Positions 35,597-45,001 of a stretch of 64,000 nt of DNA are shown here, one piece after another (the stretch's first letter is position 1; every line of letters starts with the position of its first letter). The stretch comes from Zobellia russellii. GTDB taxonomy: Bacteria > Bacteroidota > Bacteroidia > Flavobacteriales > Flavobacteriaceae. The DNA lies in assembly GCF_018728565.1 (NCBI RefSeq), contig NZ_JACSOI010000004.1, positions 124,001-188,000 on the forward strand. The letters are read 5' to 3'. The notes under the pieces are model-generated. The model saw only the letters and a list, made by a program, of their open reading frames with translations. It searched no databases and was not told the DNA's origin. Made by a program: the position numbers and the translations under genes.

Positions 35597-37888
35597 TTAG
35601 TTGTAAACCGATATTTTGAAAACAGAAACCGGTATGTGAGCTTCTTTTTTGTTGAACTCAAAGACCAATGAATTGGTGGAAATAGCTTCATCCAATTCAA
35701 TGGTATTTATGGCCTGATGGTTTCCAGTGACTTCCTTTAGGAGATTTCCGGAAGCATCTTTAACGGTATAATCGGCCACTACAAAAGGAATAACGTCTTC
35801 TGGATGCCCCATAAGCGTAGTTTCCAAAGCGTGGTCATAATCGCAGTCAAAAAAGAGTTTTACGGTTTTAATAGCAACATTATCGTCCCATTTTAGGCGT
35901 AATGTGGGTTTTTCGTCCTCAATTTTGGCAACCCATGCATTGGTGTTTCCGTTTGAATTGGGCCTGACTTCTCCGTTTTTAATATTATCTACCTCAAAAA
36001 TGGGCAAATTCTTTGTCATCTGAAGGGCAATATTTTTTCCTTTAGGACGTCGCTCAGGAGTCCAGAACTCAAAACTATCGATATTAATATCCGCTGGAGG
36101 GTCTTGTCTTCCAAAATTGGACACCGCTTTGTTTATTTTATTTTCAACGGTCATTAAGCCTGTAATGCGCTCATCTGACAGACGTACTTTCACCTTTTCA
36201 TTTTTCAAAAGACAGAAGAAAGAGTAGTGGTCCTGCGTTTGTGTCCTTGAAGTTGAAAAAGTAATTTTCTGTTTTCCTTTAGTTAAATTGACCTCCTTTT
36301 TATCAATGATTACATCTGGTGTAAAATGGGTACAGGCTGAACTGCTCTTAAGTTGAATTTCCAAGGTGGTGGCTTCTAAAGCATCTACTTCAAATTCAAA
36401 GCTATAGGTTTCATTAGCCTTAAGAGGAACCATTTGGGCCAACCCAAATTTTAATACCTGCCAATCATCTGAAGCGGCAAAGCCTGAAAATGCTAAAGTA
36501 GAACTAGCCTCTATGTTGGCTTTAACTGCTAAGTCTTTGGTATCTTTTAAGGATAACCGGGGAATACTTTGCCCGTTTCTGTTCAAGGCCAGTTGTAGTG
36601 TTTCAATTTTGTCCTTGGAAGCTATATCCCTTGGTAATAATCCTTCATTTGTACAAATCACGGCAGCTTCACCTACTGCTTGCGCCCCGTGTGCACAGGT
36701 AAGCATTACCCTTGAAGAACCAAAGGCAACATGACTGGCGCTTATAATCCTGCCAGCAAGAAAAAGGTTGTCTATGTTTTTAGAGTAATAACAACGATAA
36801 GGAATGGAATATACGCCTTTGCCATGCCATTGCGTACATGAGTTGTGTTTACTGTAAATACCATCGGCGGGATGCAAATCCATGGCCCAACCCCCAAAAG
36901 AAACCGCATCATAATAATCACGTTGTTCCACAATGTCTTTTTGGGTAAGCATAAAATCGCCTTCAAAACGGCGACTTTCCCGCTTACCGGGAATAGTTCC
37001 TACCCATTCTAAGGTAAGGTTTGCGGCTTCGGGATATTTACCGCTGTTCTTTACGTAGTCCCAAATACCATAGACCACTTTCCAAAGTTCAAATTTTATG
37101 TCCTCGGATTGGTGAATGGTGTCCAAACGTCCACCGTGCTCTACCCACCATAATTTACAACCATGGTCACCCAATTGAAAGTTCTTGATTCGCGGTAGTT
37201 CATCTGCATTTTTTATAGCAAAAGAGGGCGCGGTGTAGGATATAGGTTTACCTACGTCTTTGGTGTAAAAGTAAAGCGAATGCCCTAAAAGATTACCATA
37301 ATCCTCAATGTTAGGAGCAAAACCTTCATCAAATTCTTCTCGGGTTTCGGCACCCATACGGAATGAAGCTCCTGCCATAAAAGCAACAATGCCATCTCCG
37401 GAAGCATCACAAAATAGAGGGGCTTTTGCTGTGTAGGTGGTGGAGTTTTGGCTACAAAAAGCGGTAACCGCTTTTATCTTTTCATCATCACCTTTTTCAA
37501 CATCATACACGGCTGTATTCAGCAATAAAGTAATGTTTTTTTCTTCGTATACTTTTTCGAGTAGTACGGTGTCAAAAATTAGAGGATTCCCTTCCTTGTT
37601 CCGTTTAAGGTTATCCAAAAGAATTTCATTGATCAACCCACCTTCTCGGCTCCATCGGTTATTGTTTCCCATATGAGAGGTGGCCCCCAAACTCCAAAGA
37701 CGAACTTCAGAAGAGGCGTTGCCCCCAAGTACAGGACGATCTTGAAGAAGTATTACTTTTAGACCCGAACGGGCAGCCGTAATTGCGGCACAGACACCTG
37801 AAAGACCGCCTCCAACTACAACAAGGCCTCCTTGTAGAGGTACGGTTTTAGTGATTCTTTTTTGGGAACTATAGGCTTCTGAAATCAT
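35597..37888 (-). CDS. Cytoplasmic FAD-dependent oxidoreductase with C-terminal beta-sandwich
   Basis: A 763-residue protein with no signal peptide. The FAD-binding Rossmann motif VVVGGGLSGVCAA is at residues about 23-35, then DRPVLGGNASSEVRLW, the signature of the PF12831-type 'FAD-dependent oxidoreductase' family. GIYSKHNSC, IPYRCYYSKNIDNLFLAGR and SSRVMLTCAHGAQAVGEAA complete the FAD domain. Residues about 460-763 are beta-rich (golvesin or F5/8-like). The 48607-50400 protein is a relative with an export signal. Such proteins occur in many glycan loci with no defined reaction. Here oxidation of an imported sugar is the likely role. Confidence 0.88.
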   Translation of the reverse strand: MISEAYSSQKRITKTVPLQGGLVVVGGGLSGVCAAITAARSGLKVILLQDRPVLGGNASSEVRLWSLGATSHMGNNNRWSREGGLINEILLDNLKRNKEGNPLIFDTVLLEKVYEEKNITLLLNTAVYDVEKGDDEKIKAVTAFCSQNSTTYTAKAPLFCDASGDGIVAFMAGASFRMGAETREEFDEGFAPNIEDYGNLLGHSLYFYTKDVGKPISYTAPSFAIKNADELPRIKNFQLGDHGCKLWWVEHGGRLDTIHQSEDIKFELWKVVYGIWDYVKNSGKYPEAANLTLEWVGTIPGKRESRRFEGDFMLTQKDIVEQRDYYDAVSFGGWAMDLHPADGIYSKHNSCTQWHGKGVYSIPYRCYYSKNIDNLFLAGRIISASHVAFGSSRVMLTCAHGAQAVGEAAVICTNEGLLPRDIASKDKIETLQLALNRNGQSIPRLSLKDTKDLAVKANIEASSTLAFSGFAASDDWQVLKFGLAQMVPLKANETYSFEFEVDALEATTLEIQLKSSSACTHFTPDVIIDKKEVNLTKGKQKITFSTSRTQTQDHYSFFCLLKNEKVKVRLSDERITGLMTVENKINKAVSNFGRQDPPADINIDSFEFWTPERRPKGKNIALQMTKNLPIFEVDNIKNGEVRPNSNGNTNAWVAKIEDEKPTLRLKWDDNVAIKTVKLFFDCDYDHALETTLMGHPEDVIPFVVADYTVKDASGNLLKEVTGNHQAINTIELDEAISTNSLVFEFNKKEAHIPVSVFKISVYN

Positions 37889-37928
37889 ATAATGTAATTT
37901 GTACTTTAGTGTTTAGATTGGGTATTTT

Positions 37929-39587
37929 TTATTTGGAACGTGCTGTAGTGGTCTTAAAGATGATATAACTACCTAGTAATAAGACTAAGGTTCCCATGCC
38001 CCCTACCAAGAGTGCACCAGTTTTAGCAATGAACGATAAGATTAAAATCATTAGACCTGTTAGCGCCACACCAATGCCGATGACGCGCGTTCCTTTTTTG
38101 TTTCCGGCAGATGCTTCTTCTTCCGTCTCGGAATTTTTTTCAGCTACTATAAGTTGATAGTTATCATATTGTTCGGTCTCTTTTTTCTGGGTACGTGCAT
38201 ATATTTCAAATGCTGCTAAGAGTATTACGGGAATACCCATGCCAAACCCCATTTCTTGGGCCCTGTTAAACGAAAAGTTAAGAAGGGTAGGGGCTAAAAA
38301 TTTAAAAAAGGCATTGATGGCCAAGGTAATGACCGTAACAATTAAAGCGCTTTTTCCAGTCTGGTATTTACTGAACAAGGCCCACATAGGAGGTAAGAAC
38401 ATGGCTCCTCCCGTAATGGCTGCCAAGCTCATGACTACTTCAACAATACCTCCCATATATGGAACGAGAAGAGCAATGATAATAGTAAGTATACCTAACA
38501 ATATGGTAGCGGTCCTACCTACTTTTACCAATTTATCTCCGTCCGCGTTGGGTCTAAAATGTTTGTAAACATCATTGGCCAAAACACCTGCCGAGATATT
38601 TAAGGTTGTGTTTACAGAGCTTGAGGTGGCAAAAATCATTCCGCCTAACATTAAACCTAGCATTCCAACAGGCAGTACTTCCTTGCACATTAATAAATAA
38701 GCTCCTTCATCTGCCAAGCCACCTAGTTCCGGATTAAGGATTCTATAGGCCATTGGAGGTAACATCCAAATTAAGGGACTGACCAAGTAGAGACCACCAA
38801 AAAGCCATCCCACTTTTTTAGCATCCTTAGGAGTGGCAACACTTGTATAGCGTTGAACATAGGCCCAGTTACCAGCAATAAAGAAAAGGTTGTATAAGCC
38901 AAAGGCAATCATAAAGCCCCAAGTATATTCCTCGTTAACCAAATTGAAAAAATTCTCGGGTGCTTTTGAAACAAAGTTGTCTATACCTCCAATTTTGTCC
39001 AGCGAAAGCGGAACCACGATTAAAACAGCTGCAGTAAGCACCACAAACTGTAGAACGTCCGTAACGATTACCGCCCACAGACCACCAACAGCTGTGTAAA
39101 TCAAGATTAGGATACCAAGCGCAATAATGCTGGTGTGGATGGGGAAACCTGTAGATACCTCCACAATCTTAGCTACCGGATACAGGAAAGCACCGGTGGT
39201 AAAGATGGATATCAATAAAAACAGATAGGTGTAAATTTTTTGTGTATTGTAACCTAAACGGTCCGTAATGAATTCGGCCGCGGTAAGTGCTTTTGTTTTT
39301 TGCCATTTAGGGGCAATGAAAAAGCCGATAAGCACGCCGGCAATGCACATAGTGGTCTGTATGGTAATGGCTACCCAACCACTGGAATAGGCTATGGAGC
39401 CCCATACGACAAAAGTACCTGCCGAAAAGAAACTCATAAAGAGCGAAAGGCCGCTCATCCACCAGGGTAGTGCTCCCCCTGCCGCAAAAAAAGATTTCAT
39501 GTTTTTACCGGATTTAGAAAAACTTAATCCGCATACAAATACAAGCAGTGTAAAAAGTAATATTACCGTGATATCTATTTTGCCCAT
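37929..39587 (-). CDS. Sodium:solute symporter (SSS family)
   Basis: A 552-residue inner-membrane protein with about 13-14 hydrophobic segments. SSS signatures include GALPWWMSGLSLFMSFFSAGTF split around GLSLFMSFFSAGTF, the GGLWAVIVTDVLQF motif and FATSSSVNTTLNISAGVLANDVY split around FATSSSVNTTLNIS. It would import a monosaccharide or small oligosaccharide released in the periplasm together with Na+. It is third in the operon after susC and susD, downstream of a hairpin at 39633-39662. In algal galactan loci such a symporter plausibly carries galactose or anhydrogalactose, but that is inference. Confidence 0.94.
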   Translation of the reverse strand: MGKIDITVILLFTLLVFVCGLSFSKSGKNMKSFFAAGGALPWWMSGLSLFMSFFSAGTFVVWGSIAYSSGWVAITIQTTMCIAGVLIGFFIAPKWQKTKALTAAEFITDRLGYNTQKIYTYLFLLISIFTTGAFLYPVAKIVEVSTGFPIHTSIIALGILILIYTAVGGLWAVIVTDVLQFVVLTAAVLIVVPLSLDKIGGIDNFVSKAPENFFNLVNEEYTWGFMIAFGLYNLFFIAGNWAYVQRYTSVATPKDAKKVGWLFGGLYLVSPLIWMLPPMAYRILNPELGGLADEGAYLLMCKEVLPVGMLGLMLGGMIFATSSSVNTTLNISAGVLANDVYKHFRPNADGDKLVKVGRTATILLGILTIIIALLVPYMGGIVEVVMSLAAITGGAMFLPPMWALFSKYQTGKSALIVTVITLAINAFFKFLAPTLLNFSFNRAQEMGFGMGIPVILLAAFEIYARTQKKETEQYDNYQLIVAEKNSETEEEASAGNKKGTRVIGIGVALTGLMILILSFIAKTGALLVGGMGTLVLLLGSYIIFKTTTARSK

Positions 39588-39632
39588 TCTTGTTTTTATG
39601 AATATACTATTATTCTTGTTTTTGTATTGAAT

Positions 39633-39662
39633 AAATAGGGGATAAACTTGTACCCCCTATTT
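39633..39662 (-). terminator. Hairpin between susD and the symporter gene
   Basis: AAATAGGGG (39633-39641) and CCCCTATTT (39654-39662) form a perfect 9-bp stem around 12 bases. On the minus strand it follows the susD stop by about 37 bases, with a short T-rich tail. Hairpins at this place often trim SusCD transcripts so that downstream enzymes are made in smaller amounts; partial termination is likely. Confidence 0.6.
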
Positions 39663-39698
39663 TTAAAAAACTAACAAAAACAAACTCAAAATTCTCTT

Positions 39699-41504
39699 CT
39701 AATAACCGGGGTTTTGTGTTACAATATTTTCGGTAGCATCAATTTCGGCTTGTGGTATAGGCCATAAGTAATGTTTTCCAGCATCAAATACCCTCTTTTC
39801 CAGTTCCCTATAGTCCAAGTTTCCTAGTTCAACCCTAGGTTGGGTGGGCGCACCGGTGTAATCTATATGACCGTCATCATCAATATTTGGTACGAAACCT
39901 AAATCTCCTATTTTGCTAAATCCGTTTGCGGGACCGCCCAAAAGTGTTGTGTTCAATACTTTTTCGGCAATTCTCCATCGTTTAATATCAAACAATCTTA
40001 AGCCCTCATCGGCAAACTCAACTTTACGTTCCCTTCTAACAATTTTTCTAAGCTCTGCCTGATCGGTAGTGGATACAGCCGGAAAAGGCACCTCACTATT
40101 GGTATACGCTCTTTCGCGTACTGCATTAATAGCGTTCAGAACACTACCGTCTATGGAGCCACCTTCAATTTTTGCTTCGGCATAATTAAGAAGAACTTCG
40201 GCATATCTCAATAAATAAATGGTCTGCTCGGATTGTAACGGACTTGGTCCACCGGACAAAGAACCCAATAGTCTTGGGGCATCCGAGAATTTTTTCCAGA
40301 AATAACCACTGAAAGCGGTAAAACGGTTAGCACCTCCGGTAACGTATTCCGTACCGTCATAGGGGTCTACTATGGCTCGCCCTGCTGGGTTGGCAGAATT
40401 TGGGTTGAATACACGCTCTACTTTAACACCGTCCTCTATTCGCCATGTGGCAATACTATCACTATGTTGTTGAATAATATGGCCTGTCCAAACTCTGTTG
40501 GGTAGGGCGATAGTTGCTTCCAATCTTGGATCTCGATTTTCAAACGGATTGGCAGGGTCGTATTCCGGGTCCTCATCAATAGGTAGTCCGTTTATGGTCT
40601 CATAACTGTCTACCGTTTGTTGAGCAGGTACTAGTTGGCACCATCCGCCAAATCTACTGCCTTGTCTTTGTGATAGGCCGTGGGTTTTTGTTCCGTTTAT
40701 ATAAGAAAGGTCGAATAAAACTTCGGACGAACCTACACCGGCATCTGTAAATAATGCCTCGTAATCTGGGTACAATGAAGGCGTTTCAGGCGAATTCATG
40801 ACTTTAAGAGCGGCACTTTCCGCTAATTCATAATCCTCATTATAGAGTGCGATACGTGAAATAAGTGCGTTTGCCGCGTTTGCCGATGCACGACCTCTCT
40901 CCGTAGCCGGTTGCGTAGGAGGGAGTATGGCAGCAGCTTCCTGCAAATCAGATATAATACTTGCTACAATTTCAGCTTTTGGAGTTCTGGCTACTATTTC
41001 TAGTTCTTCCAAAGAAGTTACTTCAGTTCTAAAAGGAACGTCTCCGTAAAGTTCCGTTAGGTAACTATAGAAAAGCGAACGTAGAAAAAGGGCTTCCGCC
41101 TTAATTTGCTCAAAACGGTTAGGATCCGATGCATCTACTGCTTTGTCCATATTGGTCAATAGGTTGTTGGCGCGTTGCACTCCCGTATAGAAATTATTCC
41201 AAAAACCATTTACAAGGCCTTCAGTAGATGTGAGCCCTCCTGTAGTTGCCGCAATGGTTCCGCCCACATTACCTCTATTGAAAGCGTAATCTGTGGTATG
41301 ATCCAATAATTGCGGAAAAGGAACCGCATTTACATAATTTAATTGCTCGTAAACTCCGGTAAGGGCAACCTCAAGTTGCGCTTCCGTTCTAAAGAAGGTT
41401 GCATCGGTAGGGCTTCCGGGGTCTTCCAGATTAAGAACATTGTCTTCACAGGACCCTAAAATCAGAAGGCCCACGCTTAAGATGATATATTTTATATTTT
41501 TCAT
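39699..41504 (-). CDS. SusD-like glycan-binding lipoprotein
   Basis: A 601-residue protein with lipobox LILGSC (C19). It shows the SusD/RagB pattern: PTDATFFRTEAQLEVALTG near the start (TPR-like helices), RANNLLTNMD, AEALFLRSLFYSYLTELYGDVP split as ALFLRSLFYSYLTELYGD, and the C-terminal EVLLNYAEAKI, RRERKVEFADEGLRLFDIKRW split as RKVEFADEGLRLFDIKRW, and HYLWPIPQAEID. It is the surface glycan-capture lid of the SusC at 41523-44630, whose gene ends 18 bases earlier in the same transcript. Confidence 0.97.
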   Translation of the reverse strand: MKNIKYIILSVGLLILGSCEDNVLNLEDPGSPTDATFFRTEAQLEVALTGVYEQLNYVNAVPFPQLLDHTTDYAFNRGNVGGTIAATTGGLTSTEGLVNGFWNNFYTGVQRANNLLTNMDKAVDASDPNRFEQIKAEALFLRSLFYSYLTELYGDVPFRTEVTSLEELEIVARTPKAEIVASIISDLQEAAAILPPTQPATERGRASANAANALISRIALYNEDYELAESAALKVMNSPETPSLYPDYEALFTDAGVGSSEVLFDLSYINGTKTHGLSQRQGSRFGGWCQLVPAQQTVDSYETINGLPIDEDPEYDPANPFENRDPRLEATIALPNRVWTGHIIQQHSDSIATWRIEDGVKVERVFNPNSANPAGRAIVDPYDGTEYVTGGANRFTAFSGYFWKKFSDAPRLLGSLSGGPSPLQSEQTIYLLRYAEVLLNYAEAKIEGGSIDGSVLNAINAVRERAYTNSEVPFPAVSTTDQAELRKIVRRERKVEFADEGLRLFDIKRWRIAEKVLNTTLLGGPANGFSKIGDLGFVPNIDDDGHIDYTGAPTQPRVELGNLDYRELEKRVFDAGKHYLWPIPQAEIDATENIVTQNPGY

Positions 41505-41522
41505 TGTATTGTAGTTATGCTG

Positions 41523-44500
41523 TTAGAATGTTACGTTTAGCCCCATGGTAAAAACCTTGGTTACGGGATAAAAATCTCCTGAAGAAAATTGGGGTGTTAA
41601 AGGATCTATTCCTTCTGGCATGTTGTCCCAAGTGGCCAAGTTTTGCCCGGAGACATATATTCTAGCATTTGTAATGCTGAACTTATCAACGAAATCTCTA
41701 GGAAGTTTGTAGCCCAGAGTTACGTTTCTTAATCGTACATAAGAAGCATCGTGCATCCAGGTTTCGTTTACACGCCAGTTAGGGTGTGAACTTCCAGGTG
41801 TTAACCTTGGGTATTCTGCACCTGTATTGTTCGGAGTCCAGTAATCGCCTTGCCATTCTTGGATTTTACCGGCATTGTAGAAAGCCCAACCGGCATCACC
41901 TTGCAATACTACATCACGCCCTCCTGCCCCTAATAGGGAAACGGAAAGGTCTAGACCTTTGTACGCAGAGAAAAGTTCAAGGCCCCAGTTTTTAGTGGTA
42001 ATGTTACTACCTATAATGGTACGATCATCATTCGTAATCGCTCCATCGGGAACACCGTCCGGTCCTGAAATATCGGCATATTTGATATCTCCTGCCTGAA
42101 TGGCCCCAAAACCTGGAACAGGTAGGTTACCGTTTAAGTTTCCATCTGTATCAAAATCACTTTCTTGATAAAGTCCGTCTACTTTAAGTCCGTATATAGC
42201 ACCTATTTCCTCGCCAACTCTATTTATTGTATTTCCAGGAGGTAATTGGTCCAATCCTCCCAAATCTTTGATTTCATTATCAAAACCGGAATAGTTAAGG
42301 TTGATGCCATATCTAAAATCTTCCCCTATCATATCGTTCCATCCAATGGAAATGTCATAACCTGTGTTCCATACTTCACCGGCATTTTGAACCGGAGCGT
42401 CAAGACCAACGGAAGTAGGAATGGTAACCCCTAACAAAATATCCTTGGTTTTACGTACATAATACTCACCGGTTACTGAAAGTTTACTGTTAAAAAGTTT
42501 GGCGTCAAAACCTACGTTTTGGGTTTCTCCTGTTTCCCAACGCAATTGTGAGTTGGCCAATACGGTCTGGGCGCCACCTACAACAGGTGTACCACCTAAA
42601 ACAGCATTGGCATTACCCAACCCGAACAATGAGGTATATGGGAAATTGACTTCTTGTGCCACGGCAGAACCGTCGGAACCTTGAATTACATCCCCATTAT
42701 TGTCCGTTTGATTATTGGAATAGATGAACTGGTTGCCTAATTGCCCCCATGAAGCCCTGAATTTTAGAAAATTAAGAGTTTCGCTGTCCTGTAAAAATTT
42801 CTCTTCGGAAACTACCCATCCCACGGAAAACGAAGGAAATGTTGCTGAACGGAAACCTTCTGCAAATCGAGAGGAAGCATCCCTTCTTACATTGGCCTCA
42901 AGAAGATATTTGTTTTTATAAGAGTAGTTAACTCTACCAAAAACAGATTCTAGACCATTAAGTGTAGAACTACCACTGTTTAATTGTGTATCCGGTAGAC
43001 CGTTATCCAATCCGCGGAATTCATCTAAAACAAATCCTCTTCTACTTGCCGTCCATATTTCTGAATTGAATTTCAAAAATTCGTAACCACCTAAGACGGA
43101 TATGTTGTGATCTCCAAATTCCTTGCCCCAATTGGCCACGGCATTGAAGTTATCTTGAAAAGTGGTAAAAGTCTCTTTGAACAAAGAGCTCTCGCCAACG
43201 CCACCGCCAACTGTTGTAATGGCAGGTCCGCCAGAACCTTCGTAATAGGTATATCCTGCTCTAAAATCATCTCTGTCCCTGTCAAAAAATTGAGGGGCAT
43301 AGGTAGCCGAAACGGAGAAATTATTGAAAGGACGGTACGTTACCTTTGCCAACGCCCTAAAGTAATTTGATATAGTTTCGTCCTGAGCGCTAGAATTTGC
43401 TAGAGCAATTGGGTTACTTCCTCCAAAACCAGAACCATAGGTTCCGTCATCGTTAAACGCGATAAATAGAGGTTGCAAACGATAAGCCGAACGGGTAAGG
43501 TTATTTAGTCTTGCTGGCTGACTTTTTATCTCTCTTCTGAAGTTAAGGTCAAAAGCAAGGTCTAGCTTTTTGTTTATAGCGTAATCTAAATTGAACCTAC
43601 CATTGTATCTTTTAAAATTAAAGTTGGGCACATTTCCCTCTTGATCGGTATAGGATATGGAACTTGATACTTTTAATTTTTCTGAACCACCACGAACAGA
43701 AAGACTGTGGTAATGTTGTAGAGCGGCAGAGTTAAAAAGAAGATCAACCCAATCCGTATCCGGTAAGGCTTCCGTACCTACACCGTTACCTGAACGGTAT
43801 TGGTTTAAGGTTTCTTCTGAAAATGCTCCTGGCTCTGCACTATTAAAGGCTTCCATATAGCCTAACGCATCCATGAACTTTAAGTTTTGCGCTACGCTTT
43901 GGATACCTACATATGTATTATAGGTAGTTGAAATTTTACCTTCTTTACCTCTTTTGGTAGTAATTAGAATAACACCATTGGCAGCACGAGATCCGTAAAT
44001 TGCCGAAGCCGAAGCATCTTTAAGTACGGAGATGGATTCAATGTCGCTAGGGTCCAGACCGTTAATGTCATCCGGGATACCATCTACCAATATCAAAGGA
44101 TTGTTTTTAGCCCCGTTTCCTAAGGTACCAACACCACGAATTCTAATTGCGGCACCATCCGCGCCGGGCTGGCCACTAGACTGGGTAGCGGTAAGACCGG
44201 GAACAAGACCTGCCAAGGCCTGAGAGGCTTGGGCAACAGGTTGCTTTGCTATTTCTTCCGCTTTTACCGTTTCTACGGAACCGGTTAGATTAACCGCTTT
44301 TTGGGTTCCGTAACCAACTACTACAACTTCATCTAGTTGTGAAGCTTCTTCGGCCATAGTTACGTTTAAGGTAGTTTGACCGTTAACCGCTTTTTCCACG
44401 GTGCCATAACCAATAGAACTGAAAATAAGGGAGGCATTTTCTGAAATTTCAATGGTAAAATTACCATCAAAATCTGCTACAACACCATTAGTTGTTCCTT

Positions 44501-44630
44501 TTTCAACAATATTGGCGGCGGGTATGGGGACACCCTGTTCATCACTTACGGTACCTGATACCGTAATTTGTGCCGATATTTCGCAAAGTGCGAAAATCGA
44601 TAGGAGAAAGAATAAGACTGCTTTTTTCAT
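41523..44630 (-). CDS. SusC-like TonB-dependent outer-membrane receptor
   Basis: A 1035-residue protein with a Sec signal (VLFFLLSIFALCEISAQ). It has a CarboxypepD_reg domain (about 25-105; TVSGTVSD-like start, VVVGYGTQK TonB-box region), a plug (about 115-230; LVDGIPDD, SAIYGSRAANGVILITTKRG) and a beta barrel ending in the outer-membrane insertion signal VFTMGLNVTF. It imports the oligosaccharides produced at the surface with TonB energy. It is the first gene of the large glycan operon. The region upstream has a Bacteroidota-type promoter and the TCTAGT direct-repeat operator. Confidence 0.97.
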   Translation of the reverse strand: MKKAVLFFLLSIFALCEISAQITVSGTVSDEQGVPIPAANIVEKGTTNGVVADFDGNFTIEISENASLIFSSIGYGTVEKAVNGQTTLNVTMAEEASQLDEVVVVGYGTQKAVNLTGSVETVKAEEIAKQPVAQASQALAGLVPGLTATQSSGQPGADGAAIRIRGVGTLGNGAKNNPLILVDGIPDDINGLDPSDIESISVLKDASASAIYGSRAANGVILITTKRGKEGKISTTYNTYVGIQSVAQNLKFMDALGYMEAFNSAEPGAFSEETLNQYRSGNGVGTEALPDTDWVDLLFNSAALQHYHSLSVRGGSEKLKVSSSISYTDQEGNVPNFNFKRYNGRFNLDYAINKKLDLAFDLNFRREIKSQPARLNNLTRSAYRLQPLFIAFNDDGTYGSGFGGSNPIALANSSAQDETISNYFRALAKVTYRPFNNFSVSATYAPQFFDRDRDDFRAGYTYYEGSGGPAITTVGGGVGESSLFKETFTTFQDNFNAVANWGKEFGDHNISVLGGYEFLKFNSEIWTASRRGFVLDEFRGLDNGLPDTQLNSGSSTLNGLESVFGRVNYSYKNKYLLEANVRRDASSRFAEGFRSATFPSFSVGWVVSEEKFLQDSETLNFLKFRASWGQLGNQFIYSNNQTDNNGDVIQGSDGSAVAQEVNFPYTSLFGLGNANAVLGGTPVVGGAQTVLANSQLRWETGETQNVGFDAKLFNSKLSVTGEYYVRKTKDILLGVTIPTSVGLDAPVQNAGEVWNTGYDISIGWNDMIGEDFRYGINLNYSGFDNEIKDLGGLDQLPPGNTINRVGEEIGAIYGLKVDGLYQESDFDTDGNLNGNLPVPGFGAIQAGDIKYADISGPDGVPDGAITNDDRTIIGSNITTKNWGLELFSAYKGLDLSVSLLGAGGRDVVLQGDAGWAFYNAGKIQEWQGDYWTPNNTGAEYPRLTPGSSHPNWRVNETWMHDASYVRLRNVTLGYKLPRDFVDKFSITNARIYVSGQNLATWDNMPEGIDPLTPQFSSGDFYPVTKVFTMGLNVTF

Positions 44631-44694
44631 AAGCTTCGGTTTTTGTTGAGAGGTGAATAGTGAGTTATTTAGTTTAAACCCTACTAGTTTTAAG

Positions 44695-44710
44695 TCTAGT
44701 CTGGTCTAGT
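44695..44710 (-). promoter_or_regulatory. TCTAGT direct-repeat operator before susC
   Basis: TCTAGTCTGGTCTAGT: two TCTAGT half-sites with a 10-base period, inside a perfect 10-base tandem repeat (44694-44713). A further ACTAGT is at 44683-44688. The site begins right at the predicted transcription start, a usual repressor position. The same 16-base pattern, differing only at two central bases, precedes the 48607-50400 gene. The divergent GntR-type gene is the natural candidate binder. Confidence 0.7.
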
Positions 44711-44718
44711 CTGTTTAA

Positions 44719-44750
44719 CAAATAAATAACATTATTATATATTTGCCAAA
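44719..44750 (-). promoter_or_regulatory. Predicted susC promoter
   Basis: On the minus strand, TTTG (plus 44747-44750), 20 bases, then TTTATTTG (plus 44719-44726) fit the Bacteroidota -33 TTTG / -7 TAnnTTTG pattern with one mismatch. The start would be near 44712, leaving an untranslated leader of about 80 bases and placing the operator at its first bases. Confidence 0.6.
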
Positions 44751-44964
44751 TCTTTTTTGCTAAATGTTGAATTTGAAGGGGTAACAAATGATATTCTCTT
44801 AAATATCTTGGTATTTCATAAGATTTTTCCTTCTAAAAAAGAGGATGGTAAAAGACTGTTAGGCTGATTTTGTCTAATTTAGAATCTGTAAAATCGATTT
44901 TAATTTTGAAAAGTGGGGCGGATTATTAAAAATGAAGCAGCAGAATAGATAATTTTGGTTTTAG

Positions 44965-44972
44965 TATTTTTG
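44965..44972 (+). promoter_or_regulatory. Predicted -7 element of the GntR-type regulator gene
   Basis: TATTTTTG is a perfect TAnnTTTG -7 box, 29 bases upstream of the ATG at 45002. No clear TTG stands at the -33 distance, so the promoter may need activation or be weak. Confidence 0.5.
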
Positions 44973-45001
44973 CGTTTTCCCAAATTGACAAGAAAGAACG
45001 G

